Below, piece by piece: positions 18,239-26,389 of a stretch of 64,000 nucleotides of DNA. The notes below the pieces were generated by a model. The model ran no database searches. It was not told where the DNA came from and was given only the letters and a program-made list of their open reading frames with translations. A program made the position numbers and the translations under genes. The first letter of the stretch is position 1; the number at the start of each line of letters is the position of its first letter. The stretch is from Cupriavidus basilensis (GTDB lineage Bacteria > Pseudomonadota > Gammaproteobacteria > Burkholderiales > Burkholderiaceae): assembly GCF_000876015.1 (NCBI RefSeq), contig NZ_BBQM01000022.1:124001-188000 (forward strand), in the 5' to 3' direction.

Positions 18239-19540
18239 ATGTCCCAAGCCTTCTTTGCCCCTTGCCCGCGCGGCCTCGAAAGCGCGCTCGCCGAAGAGCT
18301 GCGTGAAATCGCGGCCCGGCCCGGCATGGCCACGCTCGCGCCGTTCCAGGTCCATCGCGAGATGCCGGGCGGCGTCACGTTCTCGGGCGAGATGGTGGCG
18401 GCCTACGCGGTCAACCTGCATTCGCGCATCGCCAGCCGCGTGCTGATGCGCGTGGCCGCGCGCGGCTACCGCCGCGAGGACGACATCTACGAGCTCGCGC
18501 GCGGCCAGCGCTGGGAACAGTGGTTCTCGCCGGACGAAACGCTGCGGGTGGACGTGACGGCACACCGCTCGCCGCTGCAGAGCCTGAATTTCATCGGCCT
18601 GCGCGTGAAGGACGGCGTCTGCGACGCCATGCGCGAGCGCCTCGGCGCGCGGCCCAGCGTGGACACCGTCAGTCCCGACGTGCGCATTTATGCGCACCTG
18701 ACCGAGCATGACGTCACGCTCTACCTCGACACCTCGGGCGAGCCGCTGTTCAAGCGCGGCTGGCGCATGGAGAAGGGCGAGGCGCCGCTCAAGGAAAACC
18801 TGGCCGCCGGCATCCTGCGCCTGGCCGGCTGGGTGCCGGGCCAGACCGAACAGCCGTTCTACGACCCGATGTGCGGCAGCGGCACTTTCCTGGTGGAAGC
18901 CACCCAGGTGGCGCTGGGCCTGGCGCCGGGCGCGGGCCGCAGCTTCGCCTTCGAATGGCTCAAGGGCGCCGACACGCGCGGCTGGCAGGCGCTCAAGGCC
19001 GCCGCCCAGGCCGACGCCGACGCCGCGCGCAAGCGCGCCGCGGCCGATCCGCTGGAAATCGCCGGCAGCGACATTTCCACCGACCTGCTGTCGATGACCG
19101 AGGCCAACTGGCAGCGCGCCGGCCTGCCCGGCGAGCCGCGCCTGAAGCAGGTGGACGCGCGCTTCGCGCAGCCGCCGTTCGCCGCGCCCGGCATGCTGCT
19201 GATGAACCCGCCCTACGGCGAGCGCATCGCGGTGCGCGGCGAGCGCCGCCGTCCGCTCGACGAGGCGCCCGACGATGGCGTCGAGGACGAGGCCGCCAAC
19301 CAGTTCGCCAGCGCCTTCGCCACCACGCTGAAGCAGAACTTCGCCGGCTGGCAGGTCTGGATCTTCACCGGCGACCTCGGCCTGCCGCGCCGGCTGCGCC
19401 TCAAGGAGTCGCGCCGCACGCCGCTCTACAACGGCAACATCGAGTGCCGGCTGTTCCGTTTCGACATGGTGCGCGGCGGCAATCGCGGCAATGGCGGTAG
19501 CGCCGGCAATGCCGGCGACGGCGCCGCGGCGCCGGCCTGA
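18239..19540 (+). CDS. rlmL: THUMP-domain 23S rRNA (guanine-N2)-methyltransferase, RlmL type
   Basis: A 433-aa RNA methyltransferase. N-terminal ferredoxin-like/THUMP region (residues about 1-160: FFAPCPRGLESALAEEL, SVDTVSPDVRIYAHL), then a class I SAM domain with YDPMCGSGTFLVEA (motif I), AGSDIS, and the catalytic LLMNPPYGERI. It matches the RlmL (YcbY N-half) type that methylates G2445 of 23S rRNA; the RlmK half of the E. coli fusion is absent. The last 20 residues are a Gly/Asn/Ala tail that is probably disordered. Confidence 0.9.
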   Translation: MSQAFFAPCPRGLESALAEELREIAARPGMATLAPFQVHREMPGGVTFSGEMVAAYAVNLHSRIASRVLMRVAARGYRREDDIYELARGQRWEQWFSPDETLRVDVTAHRSPLQSLNFIGLRVKDGVCDAMRERLGARPSVDTVSPDVRIYAHLTEHDVTLYLDTSGEPLFKRGWRMEKGEAPLKENLAAGILRLAGWVPGQTEQPFYDPMCGSGTFLVEATQVALGLAPGAGRSFAFEWLKGADTRGWQALKAAAQADADAARKRAAADPLEIAGSDISTDLLSMTEANWQRAGLPGEPRLKQVDARFAQPPFAAPGMLLMNPPYGERIAVRGERRRPLDEAPDDGVEDEAANQFASAFATTLKQNFAGWQVWIFTGDLGLPRRLRLKESRRTPLYNGNIECRLFRFDMVRGGNRGNGGSAGNAGDGAAAPA

Positions 19541-19597
19541 CGCCGGGCGGGAAGCAAGGGCAGGCGGGCCAGCTCTTGGCCGCGCGCCGCCGGCCGG

Positions 19598-20635
19598 CTA
19601 GCGGCGGCCGGTGATGCGCTCGGGCTGGCGGCCGAAGTCCTGCAGGAAGTCGTGGAAGCTGACGATGGGCTCCTGCAGCAGGTGGCGCGGCAGGTCGAAC
19701 AGCGCGTAGAAATAATCCTCGCGGCCCGCGCAGTGCTCGGCGGGCAGGCAGTATTGCTCCCAGTCGACGCAGGCCGGCGTGTACATGCCGTTGCCCGGCC
19801 AGAAGAAGGGCACGATGCGGCCCTCGCGCAGGCCTTCGATCAATGCCGCCGGCGCATCGTAGGCCTCGGCGGACTCCACCTGGCTCATCAGCCCGGCGCG
19901 CGTCTCGATCACCATCAGCGTGGCGTGGCCCTGCGCGGTCAGCATCAGGATGCCGGCCGGGTTGGGGAACAGGTAATACTCGACGAAGCCGTAGCGCGCG
20001 GTGATCTGGCGCACCCGGTCGCAGATCACCGGGTCCGACAGGAAGGAAAACGAGTGGCGCGTGAGCAGCTCGCGCAGCGTGCGCGACAGCGTGGTGAAGT
20101 ATTGCTGCTGGAGCGCGTCGATCTCCTGGTCCAGCCGCTCCACCATGTTGCTGTCGTGCTTCTTGACGTAGCGGTCGATCAGGCCGTGGTTGAAGCCCTG
20201 CACGGCGATGCCTTCGTCGGCGGTGCCGGTCAGCAGGATGGTCTTGCACGGCAGGTCCTGCAGCGCCTGGCAGAATTCCAGCCCGTTCATCTGCGGCATC
20301 GAATAGTCCACCACGATCACGCCCGGCTGCACATAGCGGTTGATGTCGTGGATCTGCCGGTAGATGCGGTCGATGTCGAGCTGCACCGTGCGCCGCTCGG
20401 TCAGGAAGGTCAGGTCGTCGTGCGTCACGCGCACCGGCAGGAAGCCGGTGAAGCGCGTGTAGGTGTCGCGCACCCATTGCAGCGCCTCGCGCGGGTCGGT
20501 GAACGTCACCACCGGGCGCGCCGGGTCCATCTGGAACGCCAGGCTGTCGATGAACGATTTGCTGTCGTCGACGAGCACCGTCAGGATCGGGTGATGGAAG
20601 ACCGACAGATTCCTGTCCTGGGGGTTGAATGTCAT
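19598..20635 (-). CDS. Atypical response regulator with insertion-bearing receiver domain
   Basis: A 345-aa protein. The receiver elements are all present: acidic pair Asp23-Asp24 (LVDDSK), phosphoacceptor Asp110 (VVDYSMPQMNG), LTGTAD with Thr136, and Lys158/159. But the acidic pair and the phosphoacceptor are 86 residues apart, against about 45 in ordinary receivers, so about 40 residues (roughly 55-100) are inserted. The C-terminal 180 residues are an unknown output region, rich in aromatic residues, without a HTH. No kinase is adjacent. A comparable architecture is known for LqsR-like regulators of alpha-hydroxyketone signalling, but I cannot confirm kinship. It lies 315 bases downstream of pntB with its own promoter. 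Confidence 0.8.
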   Translation of the reverse strand: MTFNPQDRNLSVFHHPILTVLVDDSKSFIDSLAFQMDPARPVVTFTDPREALQWVRDTYTRFTGFLPVRVTHDDLTFLTERRTVQLDIDRIYRQIHDINRYVQPGVIVVDYSMPQMNGLEFCQALQDLPCKTILLTGTADEGIAVQGFNHGLIDRYVKKHDSNMVERLDQEIDALQQQYFTTLSRTLRELLTRHSFSFLSDPVICDRVRQITARYGFVEYYLFPNPAGILMLTAQGHATLMVIETRAGLMSQVESAEAYDAPAALIEGLREGRIVPFFWPGNGMYTPACVDWEQYCLPAEHCAGREDYFYALFDLPRHLLQEPIVSFHDFLQDFGRQPERITGRR

Positions 20636-20950
20636 GTTGCGTTCGGCTTGGGCGTCTCTCGGACACCTCGGACGGGTGGATCGGCGTGGCCGGGACCGAT
20701 GCGGCAGAGCGCTGGCGGCGGATCGGAGTCGGGGCGGGTCCGCCGCGCCGGCCGCACGCGGCACGGGTCGGACCGGTCCGCGGGCACACCGTGGCCGAAG
20801 ACCGGAACCAGTATAGCGCGCCCGCGCCCCCGCGCAACCGGCGCGCGGCGGGGTCGAAGTAGGGGGTGGCCAGGCCCCGGAGCGGGGCCCGGCAATGGCG
20901 GCGGACACGGGAATACGGGCGCGCCCCGCGCCGGCCGCCCTGCGGCGTGC
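20636..20950. other. Gene-free region between pntB and the response regulator
   Basis: 315 bases between the pntB stop and the regulator start, both on the minus strand. It contains the regulator promoter (20810-20837), a leader of about 170 bases, and very GC-rich sequence. Short open frames here are shadows. Confidence 0.6.
20810..20837 (-). promoter_or_regulatory. Sigma-70-like promoter of the atypical response regulator
   Basis: On the minus strand: -35 TTGCGC (20837-20832), 16-base spacer, -10 TATACT (20815-20810). It implies transcription separate from the pnt genes. Confidence 0.6.
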
Positions 20951-22411
20951 CTAGTCGATGGCCTTGCCCATGTCCTCGACCACCTTCTTGGCGTCGCCGA
21001 ACACCATCATGGTCTTGTCCATGTAGAACAGCTCGTTGTCCAGCCCGGCATAACCGGCCGCCATCGAGCGCTTGTTCACGATGATGGTCTTGGCCTTGTA
21101 GGCCTCCAGGATCGGCATGCCGGCGATCGGCGAGCCGGGGTCGGTCTTGGCGGCCGGGTTGACCACGTCGTTGGCGCCCAGCACCAGCACCACGTCGGCC
21201 TGGCCGAACTCGCTGTTGATGTCCTCCATCTCGAAGACCTGGTCGTAGGGCACCTCGGCCTCGGCCAGCAGCACGTTCATGTGGCCCGGCATGCGGCCGG
21301 CCACCGGGTGGATGGCGTATTTCACCGTCACGCCCTTCTCGGTCAGCTTCTCGGTCAGTTCCTTGAGCGCGTGCTGCGCGCGCGCCACCGCCAGGCCGTA
21401 GCCGGGCACGATGATCACGGTCTCGGCATTGCCCATCAGGAAGGCCGCGTCGTCGGCCGAGCCGGACTTGACGTTGCGCTGCTGCTGCGCGCCCCCCGCG
21501 CTGCTCGCGGCCGCGCCGCCGAAGCCGCCCAGCAGCACGTTGAAGAACGAGCGGTTCATGGCGCGGCACATGATGTACGAGAGGATCGCGCCGCTCGAGC
21601 CCACCAGCGAGCCGGCGATGATCAGCATCGGGTTGTTCAGCGAGAAGCCGATGCCCGCCGCCGCCCAGCCCGAGTACGAGTTCAGCATCGACACCACCAC
21701 CGGCATGTCGGCGCCGCCGATCGGGATGATGATGAGCACGCCCAGCACGAAGGCGAGCGCCAGCATCACCAGGAACGGCAGCCAGCTCTGCGACAGGAAG
21801 AAGATCACGCCGAAGCCGATCATCGCCACCGCCAGCAGCAGGTTCAGCCAGTGCTGGCCGGCGAACGACACCGGCGCGCCCTGGAACAGGCGGAACTTGT
21901 AGCGCCCGGCCAGCTTGCCGAACGCGATCACCGAGCCGGAGAACGTGATGGCGCCGACGAAGCAGCCGATGAACAGCTCGATGCGGTTGCCCAGCGGGAT
22001 CTCGTGCGAGCCGGCCGGCGTGATGCCGAAGGCGGCCGGCTCGGCCACCGCCGCCACCGCGATGAACACCGCCGCGAGGCCGATCAGCGAGTGCATCGCC
22101 GCGACCAGCTCGGGCATCTTGGTCATCTCGACCTTCCTGGCCACGTAGGCGCCGATGCCGCCGCCCACCACCAGCGCGCCGAGGATCAGCGCCAGCCCTT
22201 CGCCCACCGGCGACTGGCCCGCGCCGAGCGCGAGGAATTCGTTCTTGAGCTTGACGATGAGCGCCAGCGTGGTCAGCGCCGCGATCAGCATGCCGGCCAT
22301 GCCGAAGGCATTGCCGCGGCGCGCGCTGCTCGGGTGCGACAGGCCCTTGAGCGCCTGGATGAAGCACACCGAGGCGACCAGGTAGAGCAGGGTGACGAGG
22401 TTCATGCTCAT
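20951..22411 (-). CDS. pntB: NAD(P) transhydrogenase subunit beta
   Basis: A 486-aa membrane subunit with about nine transmembrane helices in the first 300 residues and the NADP(H)-binding domain III at the end (ETVIIVPGYGLAVARAQ, GRMPGHMNVLLAEA, VLGANDVVNP). With PntAa and PntAb it couples proton flow to hydride transfer from NADH to NADP. The start ATG at 22411 overlaps the pntAb stop by four bases. Last gene of the transhydrogenase cluster. Confidence 0.96.
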   Translation of the reverse strand: MSMNLVTLLYLVASVCFIQALKGLSHPSSARRGNAFGMAGMLIAALTTLALIVKLKNEFLALGAGQSPVGEGLALILGALVVGGGIGAYVARKVEMTKMPELVAAMHSLIGLAAVFIAVAAVAEPAAFGITPAGSHEIPLGNRIELFIGCFVGAITFSGSVIAFGKLAGRYKFRLFQGAPVSFAGQHWLNLLLAVAMIGFGVIFFLSQSWLPFLVMLALAFVLGVLIIIPIGGADMPVVVSMLNSYSGWAAAGIGFSLNNPMLIIAGSLVGSSGAILSYIMCRAMNRSFFNVLLGGFGGAAASSAGGAQQQRNVKSGSADDAAFLMGNAETVIIVPGYGLAVARAQHALKELTEKLTEKGVTVKYAIHPVAGRMPGHMNVLLAEAEVPYDQVFEMEDINSEFGQADVVLVLGANDVVNPAAKTDPGSPIAGMPILEAYKAKTIIVNKRSMAAGYAGLDNELFYMDKTMMVFGDAKKVVEDMGKAID

Positions 22412-22752
22412 TTGCCGTGCTCCTTGTCCGCGCCGCCGTCCTTCGCGCCGTTCTTCGCCCTGGGTTCCTTCTTCTTGAACATCTCCAGCATGCGCTGGGT
22501 CACCAGGAAGCCCCCGAACACGTTGACCGCGGCCAGCGCCACCGCCAGCGTGCCCATGGTGCGGCCGACCAGGCCCTCGGTCAGGCCGGCGGCCAGCATG
22601 GCGCCGACGATGATGATGGCCGAGATCGCGTTGGTCACGGCCATCAGCGGGGTGTGCAGGGCCGGCGTCACCGTCCAGACCACGTGGTAGCCCACGTAGA
22701 TCGCCAGCACGAAGATGATCAGGTTGATCACCGTGTGGTTCACCATTTCCAT
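22408..22752 (-). CDS. pntAb: NAD(P) transhydrogenase subunit alpha part 2 (membrane domain)
   Basis: A 114-aa protein with three to four transmembrane helices and a charged C-terminal tail. It corresponds to the membrane part of the E. coli PntA; here PntA is split in two genes as in Rhodospirillum and many beta-proteobacteria. TPALHTPLMAVTNAISAII and GGFLVTQRMLEMF are family hallmarks. Overlaps pntB by ATGA, so the two are translationally coupled. Confidence 0.95.
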   Translation of the reverse strand: MEMVNHTVINLIIFVLAIYVGYHVVWTVTPALHTPLMAVTNAISAIIIVGAMLAAGLTEGLVGRTMGTLAVALAAVNVFGGFLVTQRMLEMFKKKEPRAKNGAKDGGADKEHGK

Positions 22753-22837
22753 CGTCTTCTCCTCCGTTGCCTGAATGCCTTGCCTGCCTGCGATGCCGCG
22801 CGCGCGGTTGTCCGCGTTCTCGTGCGCGGCCCGGCGC

Positions 22838-22863
22838 GGCGCCCGGCTGGCTCGCCGGGCGCC
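22838..22863 (-). other. Perfect GC-rich stem-loop just after panD
   Basis: GGCGCCCGGC / GCCGGGCGCC with a six-base loop, ten bases past the panD stop. No T tract follows in the direction of transcription, so it is more likely an mRNA stability or attenuation element than a terminator. Confidence 0.6.
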
Positions 22864-22872
22864 GCGTGCCGC

Positions 22873-23235
22873 CTACACCTTCTTGATTTCCTTGATGCCG
22901 TTGTGGTCGTCCACCAGGATGACCTTCGGCTTGTAGGTGGCGATTTCCTCGTCGCTCATCGGCGCGTAGGTGCAGATGATCAGGTGGTCGCCCAGGTGCG
23001 CGCGCCGCGCTGCCGCGCCGTTGAGCGAGATCTCGCCGGTGCCGCGCGCGCCCTTGATGATGTAGGTGGAGAAACGCTCGCCGTTGTTGACGTTGTACAG
23101 CTCGATCTTCTCGAACTCCTTCATGTCGGCCGCGTCGAGCAGGTCCTCGTCGATGCCGCACGAGCCCTCGTAGTGGAGATCCGCCTGTGTCACGGTGACA
23201 CGATGGAGCTTGGCGCGGAGCATGATGCGTTGCAT
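22873..23235 (-). CDS. panD: Aspartate 1-decarboxylase (pyruvoyl enzyme precursor)
   Basis: A 120-aa PanD, which makes beta-alanine for pantothenate and CoA. The self-cleavage site Gly24-Ser25 (EGSCG) is intact; Ser25 becomes the pyruvoyl group. Conserved Lys9 and the TYIIKGARGTGEISLNGAAAR region are present. The start at ATG 23235 gives the canonical MQRIMLRAKLHRVTVT. It lies between pntAa and pntAb on the same strand (gaps of 184 and 120 bases), an unexpected position since other pan genes are absent. Confidence 0.96.
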   Translation of the reverse strand: MQRIMLRAKLHRVTVTQADLHYEGSCGIDEDLLDAADMKEFEKIELYNVNNGERFSTYIIKGARGTGEISLNGAAARRAHLGDHLIICTYAPMSDEEIATYKPKVILVDDHNGIKEIKKV

Positions 23236-23419
23236 GGGTGATACGTCCTTGGTTTGTTGCCGTGTGAGCCCGCGGGCAAGCCCGGCGGGCCGCTGGGAAA
23301 GGTTCCGGCGCGCGTGCGCCGGCCGTGCCGGCGGATGCCGCGGCGGCGCGAAGGCGCCCGGCCGCAACCGCCTGGCGCCATTCTAAGGCGCGCGGGCCGC
23401 GGCGGGCCCGCGCGCGCCT

Positions 23420-24541
23420 TCAGCTGGCACCGCGGATTACCTGGCCGTCCTTGCACATCAGGCAGGCCGCCACGATGTCGTCTTCCAGGTTCAGCACGAA
23501 CTGGCCGTCCTTGTCGATGATGAGCTTGAGGAAGTCGAGCACGTTGCGCGCGTAGAGCGCCGAGGCGTCGGCCGCCACCATGCTGGCCAGGTTGGTATGG
23601 CCGACCAGCGTGACGCCGTGGCGCTCCACCACTTCGTCGGCCACCGTGAGCGGGCAGTTGCCGCCCTGCGCCGCGGCCAGGTCGACCACCACCGAGCCCG
23701 GCTTCATGGCCTGCACGGTCTCTTCCCTGAGCAGCACCGGCGCCTGGCGGCCCGGGATCAGCGCGGTGGTGATGACGATGTCGGCCTGCCTGGCGCGCTC
23801 GTGCACCAGCTCGGCCTGGCGGCGCATCCAGTCCGGCGGCATGGGCCGCGCGTAGCCGCCCACGCCTTGCGCGATCTCGCGCTCCTCGTCGGTGACGAAC
23901 GGCACGTCGAGGAACTTGGCGCCCAGCGATTCGATCTGCTCCTTCACCGCGGGCCGCACGTCGGAGGCCTCGATCACGGCGCCGAGCCGCCTGGCGGTGG
24001 CGATGGCCTGCAGCCCGGCCACGCCCGCGCCTAGGATCAGCACGCGCGCGGCCTTGACGGTGCCGGCGGCGGTCATCAGCATCGGCATGAAGCGCTGGTA
24101 ATGATAGGCGGCGACCAGCACGGCCTTGTAGCCGGCGATATTGGCCTGCGAGGACAGCACGTCCATGCTCTGCGCGCGCGTGGTGCGCGGCGCGGCTTCG
24201 AGCGCGAAGGCGGTGAGCGTGGCGCGCGCCATGCGCGCGTTGTTGTCGGCATCGAACGGGTTGAGCATGCCGACCAGCGCGGCGCCCGGCGTCATCAGCG
24301 CGAGCTCGGCATCGTCCGGCGCGCGCACCTTGAGCACCAGCTGCGCGCCCAGCGCCTGGGCCGCGGTGCCGATGGTGGCGCCGGCCGCCTCGTAGGCCGC
24401 GTCGGGCTGGCTGGCGCGCACGCCGGCGCCCGACTGCACGATGACCTGATGGCCCTGCGCGACGTACTTCTTGACCGTCTCGGGGGTGGCGGCGACGCGG
24501 GTCTCACCTGCCCGCGTCTCCTGCGGGATGCCGATGTGCAT
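23420..24541 (-). CDS. pntAa: NAD(P) transhydrogenase subunit alpha part 1 (soluble NAD domain)
   Basis: A 373-aa soluble domain I subunit binding NAD(H). The alanine-dehydrogenase-like start MHIGIPQETRAGETRVA, the RAQSMDVLSSQANIAGYKAV motif (split over conserved segments), the dinucleotide fold ILGAGVAGLQA and the mobile-loop region are clear. Start ATG 24541 is preceded by AAAGGAG. First gene of pntAa-panD-pntAb-pntB. Confidence 0.96.
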   Translation of the reverse strand: MHIGIPQETRAGETRVAATPETVKKYVAQGHQVIVQSGAGVRASQPDAAYEAAGATIGTAAQALGAQLVLKVRAPDDAELALMTPGAALVGMLNPFDADNNARMARATLTAFALEAAPRTTRAQSMDVLSSQANIAGYKAVLVAAYHYQRFMPMLMTAAGTVKAARVLILGAGVAGLQAIATARRLGAVIEASDVRPAVKEQIESLGAKFLDVPFVTDEEREIAQGVGGYARPMPPDWMRRQAELVHERARQADIVITTALIPGRQAPVLLREETVQAMKPGSVVVDLAAAQGGNCPLTVADEVVERHGVTLVGHTNLASMVAADASALYARNVLDFLKLIIDKDGQFVLNLEDDIVAACLMCKDGQVIRGAS

Positions 24542-24572
24542 CGTCAATTTCTCCTTTTGATGGCGTCTTCGA

Positions 24573-24656
24573 GGCGCTGTCAAAATGAACCTGGCGATGC
24601 GGCGCGGCAAGGCGGTGCGCCCGACCAGAACCGCTTCGCTTCATTCTGACAATGCC
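24573..24656. repeat. Imperfect inverted repeat flanking divergent start region
   Basis: Arms GGCGCTGTCAAAATGAA (24573-24589) and TTCATTCTGACAATGCC (24640-24656) match in 14 of 17 positions as inverted copies. Each arm contains TTCATTnTGACA on its outward strand, close to a sigma-70 -35. It may be an operator or a pair of related divergent promoters. Confidence 0.55.
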
Positions 24657-24715
24657 GCTGCTCTGCTCTGCTTTGCGGGCGGACGTCCCGGACCCTGTGC
24701 CGGGTCCTCGTATTT

Positions 24716-24789
24716 CTGCGCCGCGTGCTCGCGCCGCATGTCTGCGCCGCGGTTCGTGCCGCATGTTCGCACCGCGGTTCGCACACGCG
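24716..24789. repeat. Imperfect 25-bp tandem repeat, about three copies
   Basis: Units at 24716-24741, 24742-24766 and 24767-24789 share the CTGCGCCGCGG...GCCGCATGT core with few changes. Non-coding, upstream of the porin gene. Confidence 0.7.
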
Positions 24790-25040
24790 GCCGGAGCCGG
24801 GCCCGGCGCACAATTTTTCCGCAGCTTACAGGAAACTGACGATCAATGGTGACTGGCCGTTCGGCTTTTGCGCAACAGGGCCGCGGCCGCGTCTTTATGC
24901 GCCCGCTCGGCGCGCCGCCGCTTTCTTGACACCGATTTGAGATGCGCTCCCGTACTGTGGCGCTCGCCGTGCGGCCGGTGCCGCGCGGCAGCGCCGACGG
25001 CGCTTTCCCGTCGATGTCCCTGTTTTCCGCAAGCCATCCA

Positions 25041-25853
25041 ATGACTGTCTTTCGCTTCGCTGCTCCGCGCGCCTGCGCCGCTTTCCTGTCCGGCGCCGCG
25101 CTCCTGTCCGCCATGTCCGGCGCCCATGCCGACACCGCGCCCGACACCGCTCCCGATGCCGCCGCAGAAGCCTCGCCGCATACGTTCTCGGCCAACGTGA
25201 CGCTGGCCAGCGAATACCGCTACCGCGGCCTGATGCAGACCAACCGCCGCCCGGCCATCCAGGGCGGGTTCGACTACGCGCATTCGAGCGGCTTCTACAT
25301 CGGCAACTGGAACTCGAGCATCAGCTGGCTCGACGACAGCAACCCGGACGTGTCGGCGCCGATCGAGATGGATTTCTACGCCGGCTTCAAGAACACGGTG
25401 ACGATCGCCGGGCTGGAGTGGAACTACGACGCCGGCGTGCTGCAGTACTACTACCCGGGCGACTACCCGGCCGGCTTCACGAGCCCGAACACCACAGAGC
25501 TTTATGTTGGCGCCGGCTACGGCCCGGTGTTCCTGAAGTACTCGCAGTCGATGACCAACCTGTTCGGCTTCGCCGACAGCCGCTACAGCTACTACGTGGA
25601 CCTGAGCGCGAACGTGCCACTGGATTTCTGGGGCCTGACGGCCAACGCGCACGTCGGCTACCAGGGCGTGAAGCACGTCGACAACGCCTCGTACACGGAC
25701 TGGAAGCTGGGCCTGACCAAGGACCTGGGCAAGGGTTTCGCGCTGGCGGTCGCGTATATCGACACCAATGCGCGCCGCTCGGTCTACACCAATGCGCCGG
25801 GCCGCTACATCGGGCGCGCGACCGCGTTCGCGTCGCTGACCAAGACCTTCTGA
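25041..25853 (+). CDS. TorF-family putative porin
   Basis: A 270-aa outer-membrane protein. A signal peptide (cleavage near AHA about residue 32) leads to a mature beta-rich chain with FSANVTLASEYRYRGLMQT, alternating aromatic strands and a terminal Phe (SLTKTF), the usual BAM recognition end. It matches the conserved TorF/TIGR02001 family of unknown transport role. The frame is open from 24942, but ATG 25041 gives a clean signal sequence. Confidence 0.85.
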   Translation: MTVFRFAAPRACAAFLSGAALLSAMSGAHADTAPDTAPDAAAEASPHTFSANVTLASEYRYRGLMQTNRRPAIQGGFDYAHSSGFYIGNWNSSISWLDDSNPDVSAPIEMDFYAGFKNTVTIAGLEWNYDAGVLQYYYPGDYPAGFTSPNTTELYVGAGYGPVFLKYSQSMTNLFGFADSRYSYYVDLSANVPLDFWGLTANAHVGYQGVKHVDNASYTDWKLGLTKDLGKGFALAVAYIDTNARRSVYTNAPGRYIGRATAFASLTKTF

Positions 25854-25927
25854 GCGCGGCCGTCTTGATGCCTTCTTGATGGCGCCGGCGGCAATCCTTG
25901 CATCAACTTGAGGCGGCCCTGCATAGC

Positions 25928-26389
25928 ATGATTCCATCTACCACAGACGATCCGCCGCGCGCGGATCCCGTCCTCATGCGACAGTCGAGTCTTGCCGTGG
26001 CCTTCGTTTCCGTGCCGCGCCGCCGTGCCGGCGCCAGTGCCCGCACAGTCCGTGCCGCCCACGCCGCCCATGCCGAAGCGGCGCGCGGCGCCGCGCCTTC
26101 CATCTTGCCCACGCGGCCCGCCGCCGACACGGCGTGCGCCTGGATCCGCCTGCGCCTGGCGGTGGCATCCAGCCAGGTCTTCGCGCTACGCCAGTCGCTG
26201 CATGCCGCGATCGGCAAGCTGGTGCGCATCTACGTGGTCGAGGTGGACCACCGCCACGGCGAGACCACGGTGCACGTGGAAGTCGAGCGCGGCGGCCGCG
26301 ACGCCGCCATGCACGCCATCATGACGGCGCTGCCGGCCGCCGAGTTCGGCGTGACCACGCCGCTGGGGCAAGACCATGCCGCGCACTGA
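25928..26389 (+). CDS. Small unknown protein with a ferredoxin-like alpha/beta C-terminus
   Basis: I do not recognise this 153-aa protein. Its first 70 residues are basic and low-complexity; residues about 75-145 (AWIRLRLAVASSQVFALRQ, LVRIYVVEVDHR, TTVHVEVERGG, AAMHAIMTALPAAEF) have a beta-alpha-beta-beta-alpha pattern like ACT or related small-molecule domains. The start could also be ATG 25976. Its stop overlaps the next gene by 14 bases, which suggests coupling with the dapA paralogue and supports its being real. Confidence 0.55.
   Translation: MIPSTTDDPPRADPVLMRQSSLAVAFVSVPRRRAGASARTVRAAHAAHAEAARGAAPSILPTRPAADTACAWIRLRLAVASSQVFALRQSLHAAIGKLVRIYVVEVDHRHGETTVHVEVERGGRDAAMHAIMTALPAAEFGVTTPLGQDHAAH

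Larger units (their letters stand above)
24542..25040. other. Gene-free divergent region between pntAa and the TorF-like porin
   Basis: About 500 bases with no supported gene. It holds an imperfect inverted repeat that includes a TTGACA-like element on each strand, an imperfect 25-bp tandem repeat, and presumably both divergent promoters. Open frames here are rich in Arg/Ala and look like shadows. Confidence 0.6.

Noticed and set aside
19652..22690. 1012-aa plus-strand open frame opposite pntAb/pntB and the response regulator, and a 988-aa minus frame at 19401-22367
   Set aside because: Both are out-of-frame shadows created by high GC; their composition is Arg/His/Ala/Gly-rich and the recognised proteins lie in another frame.
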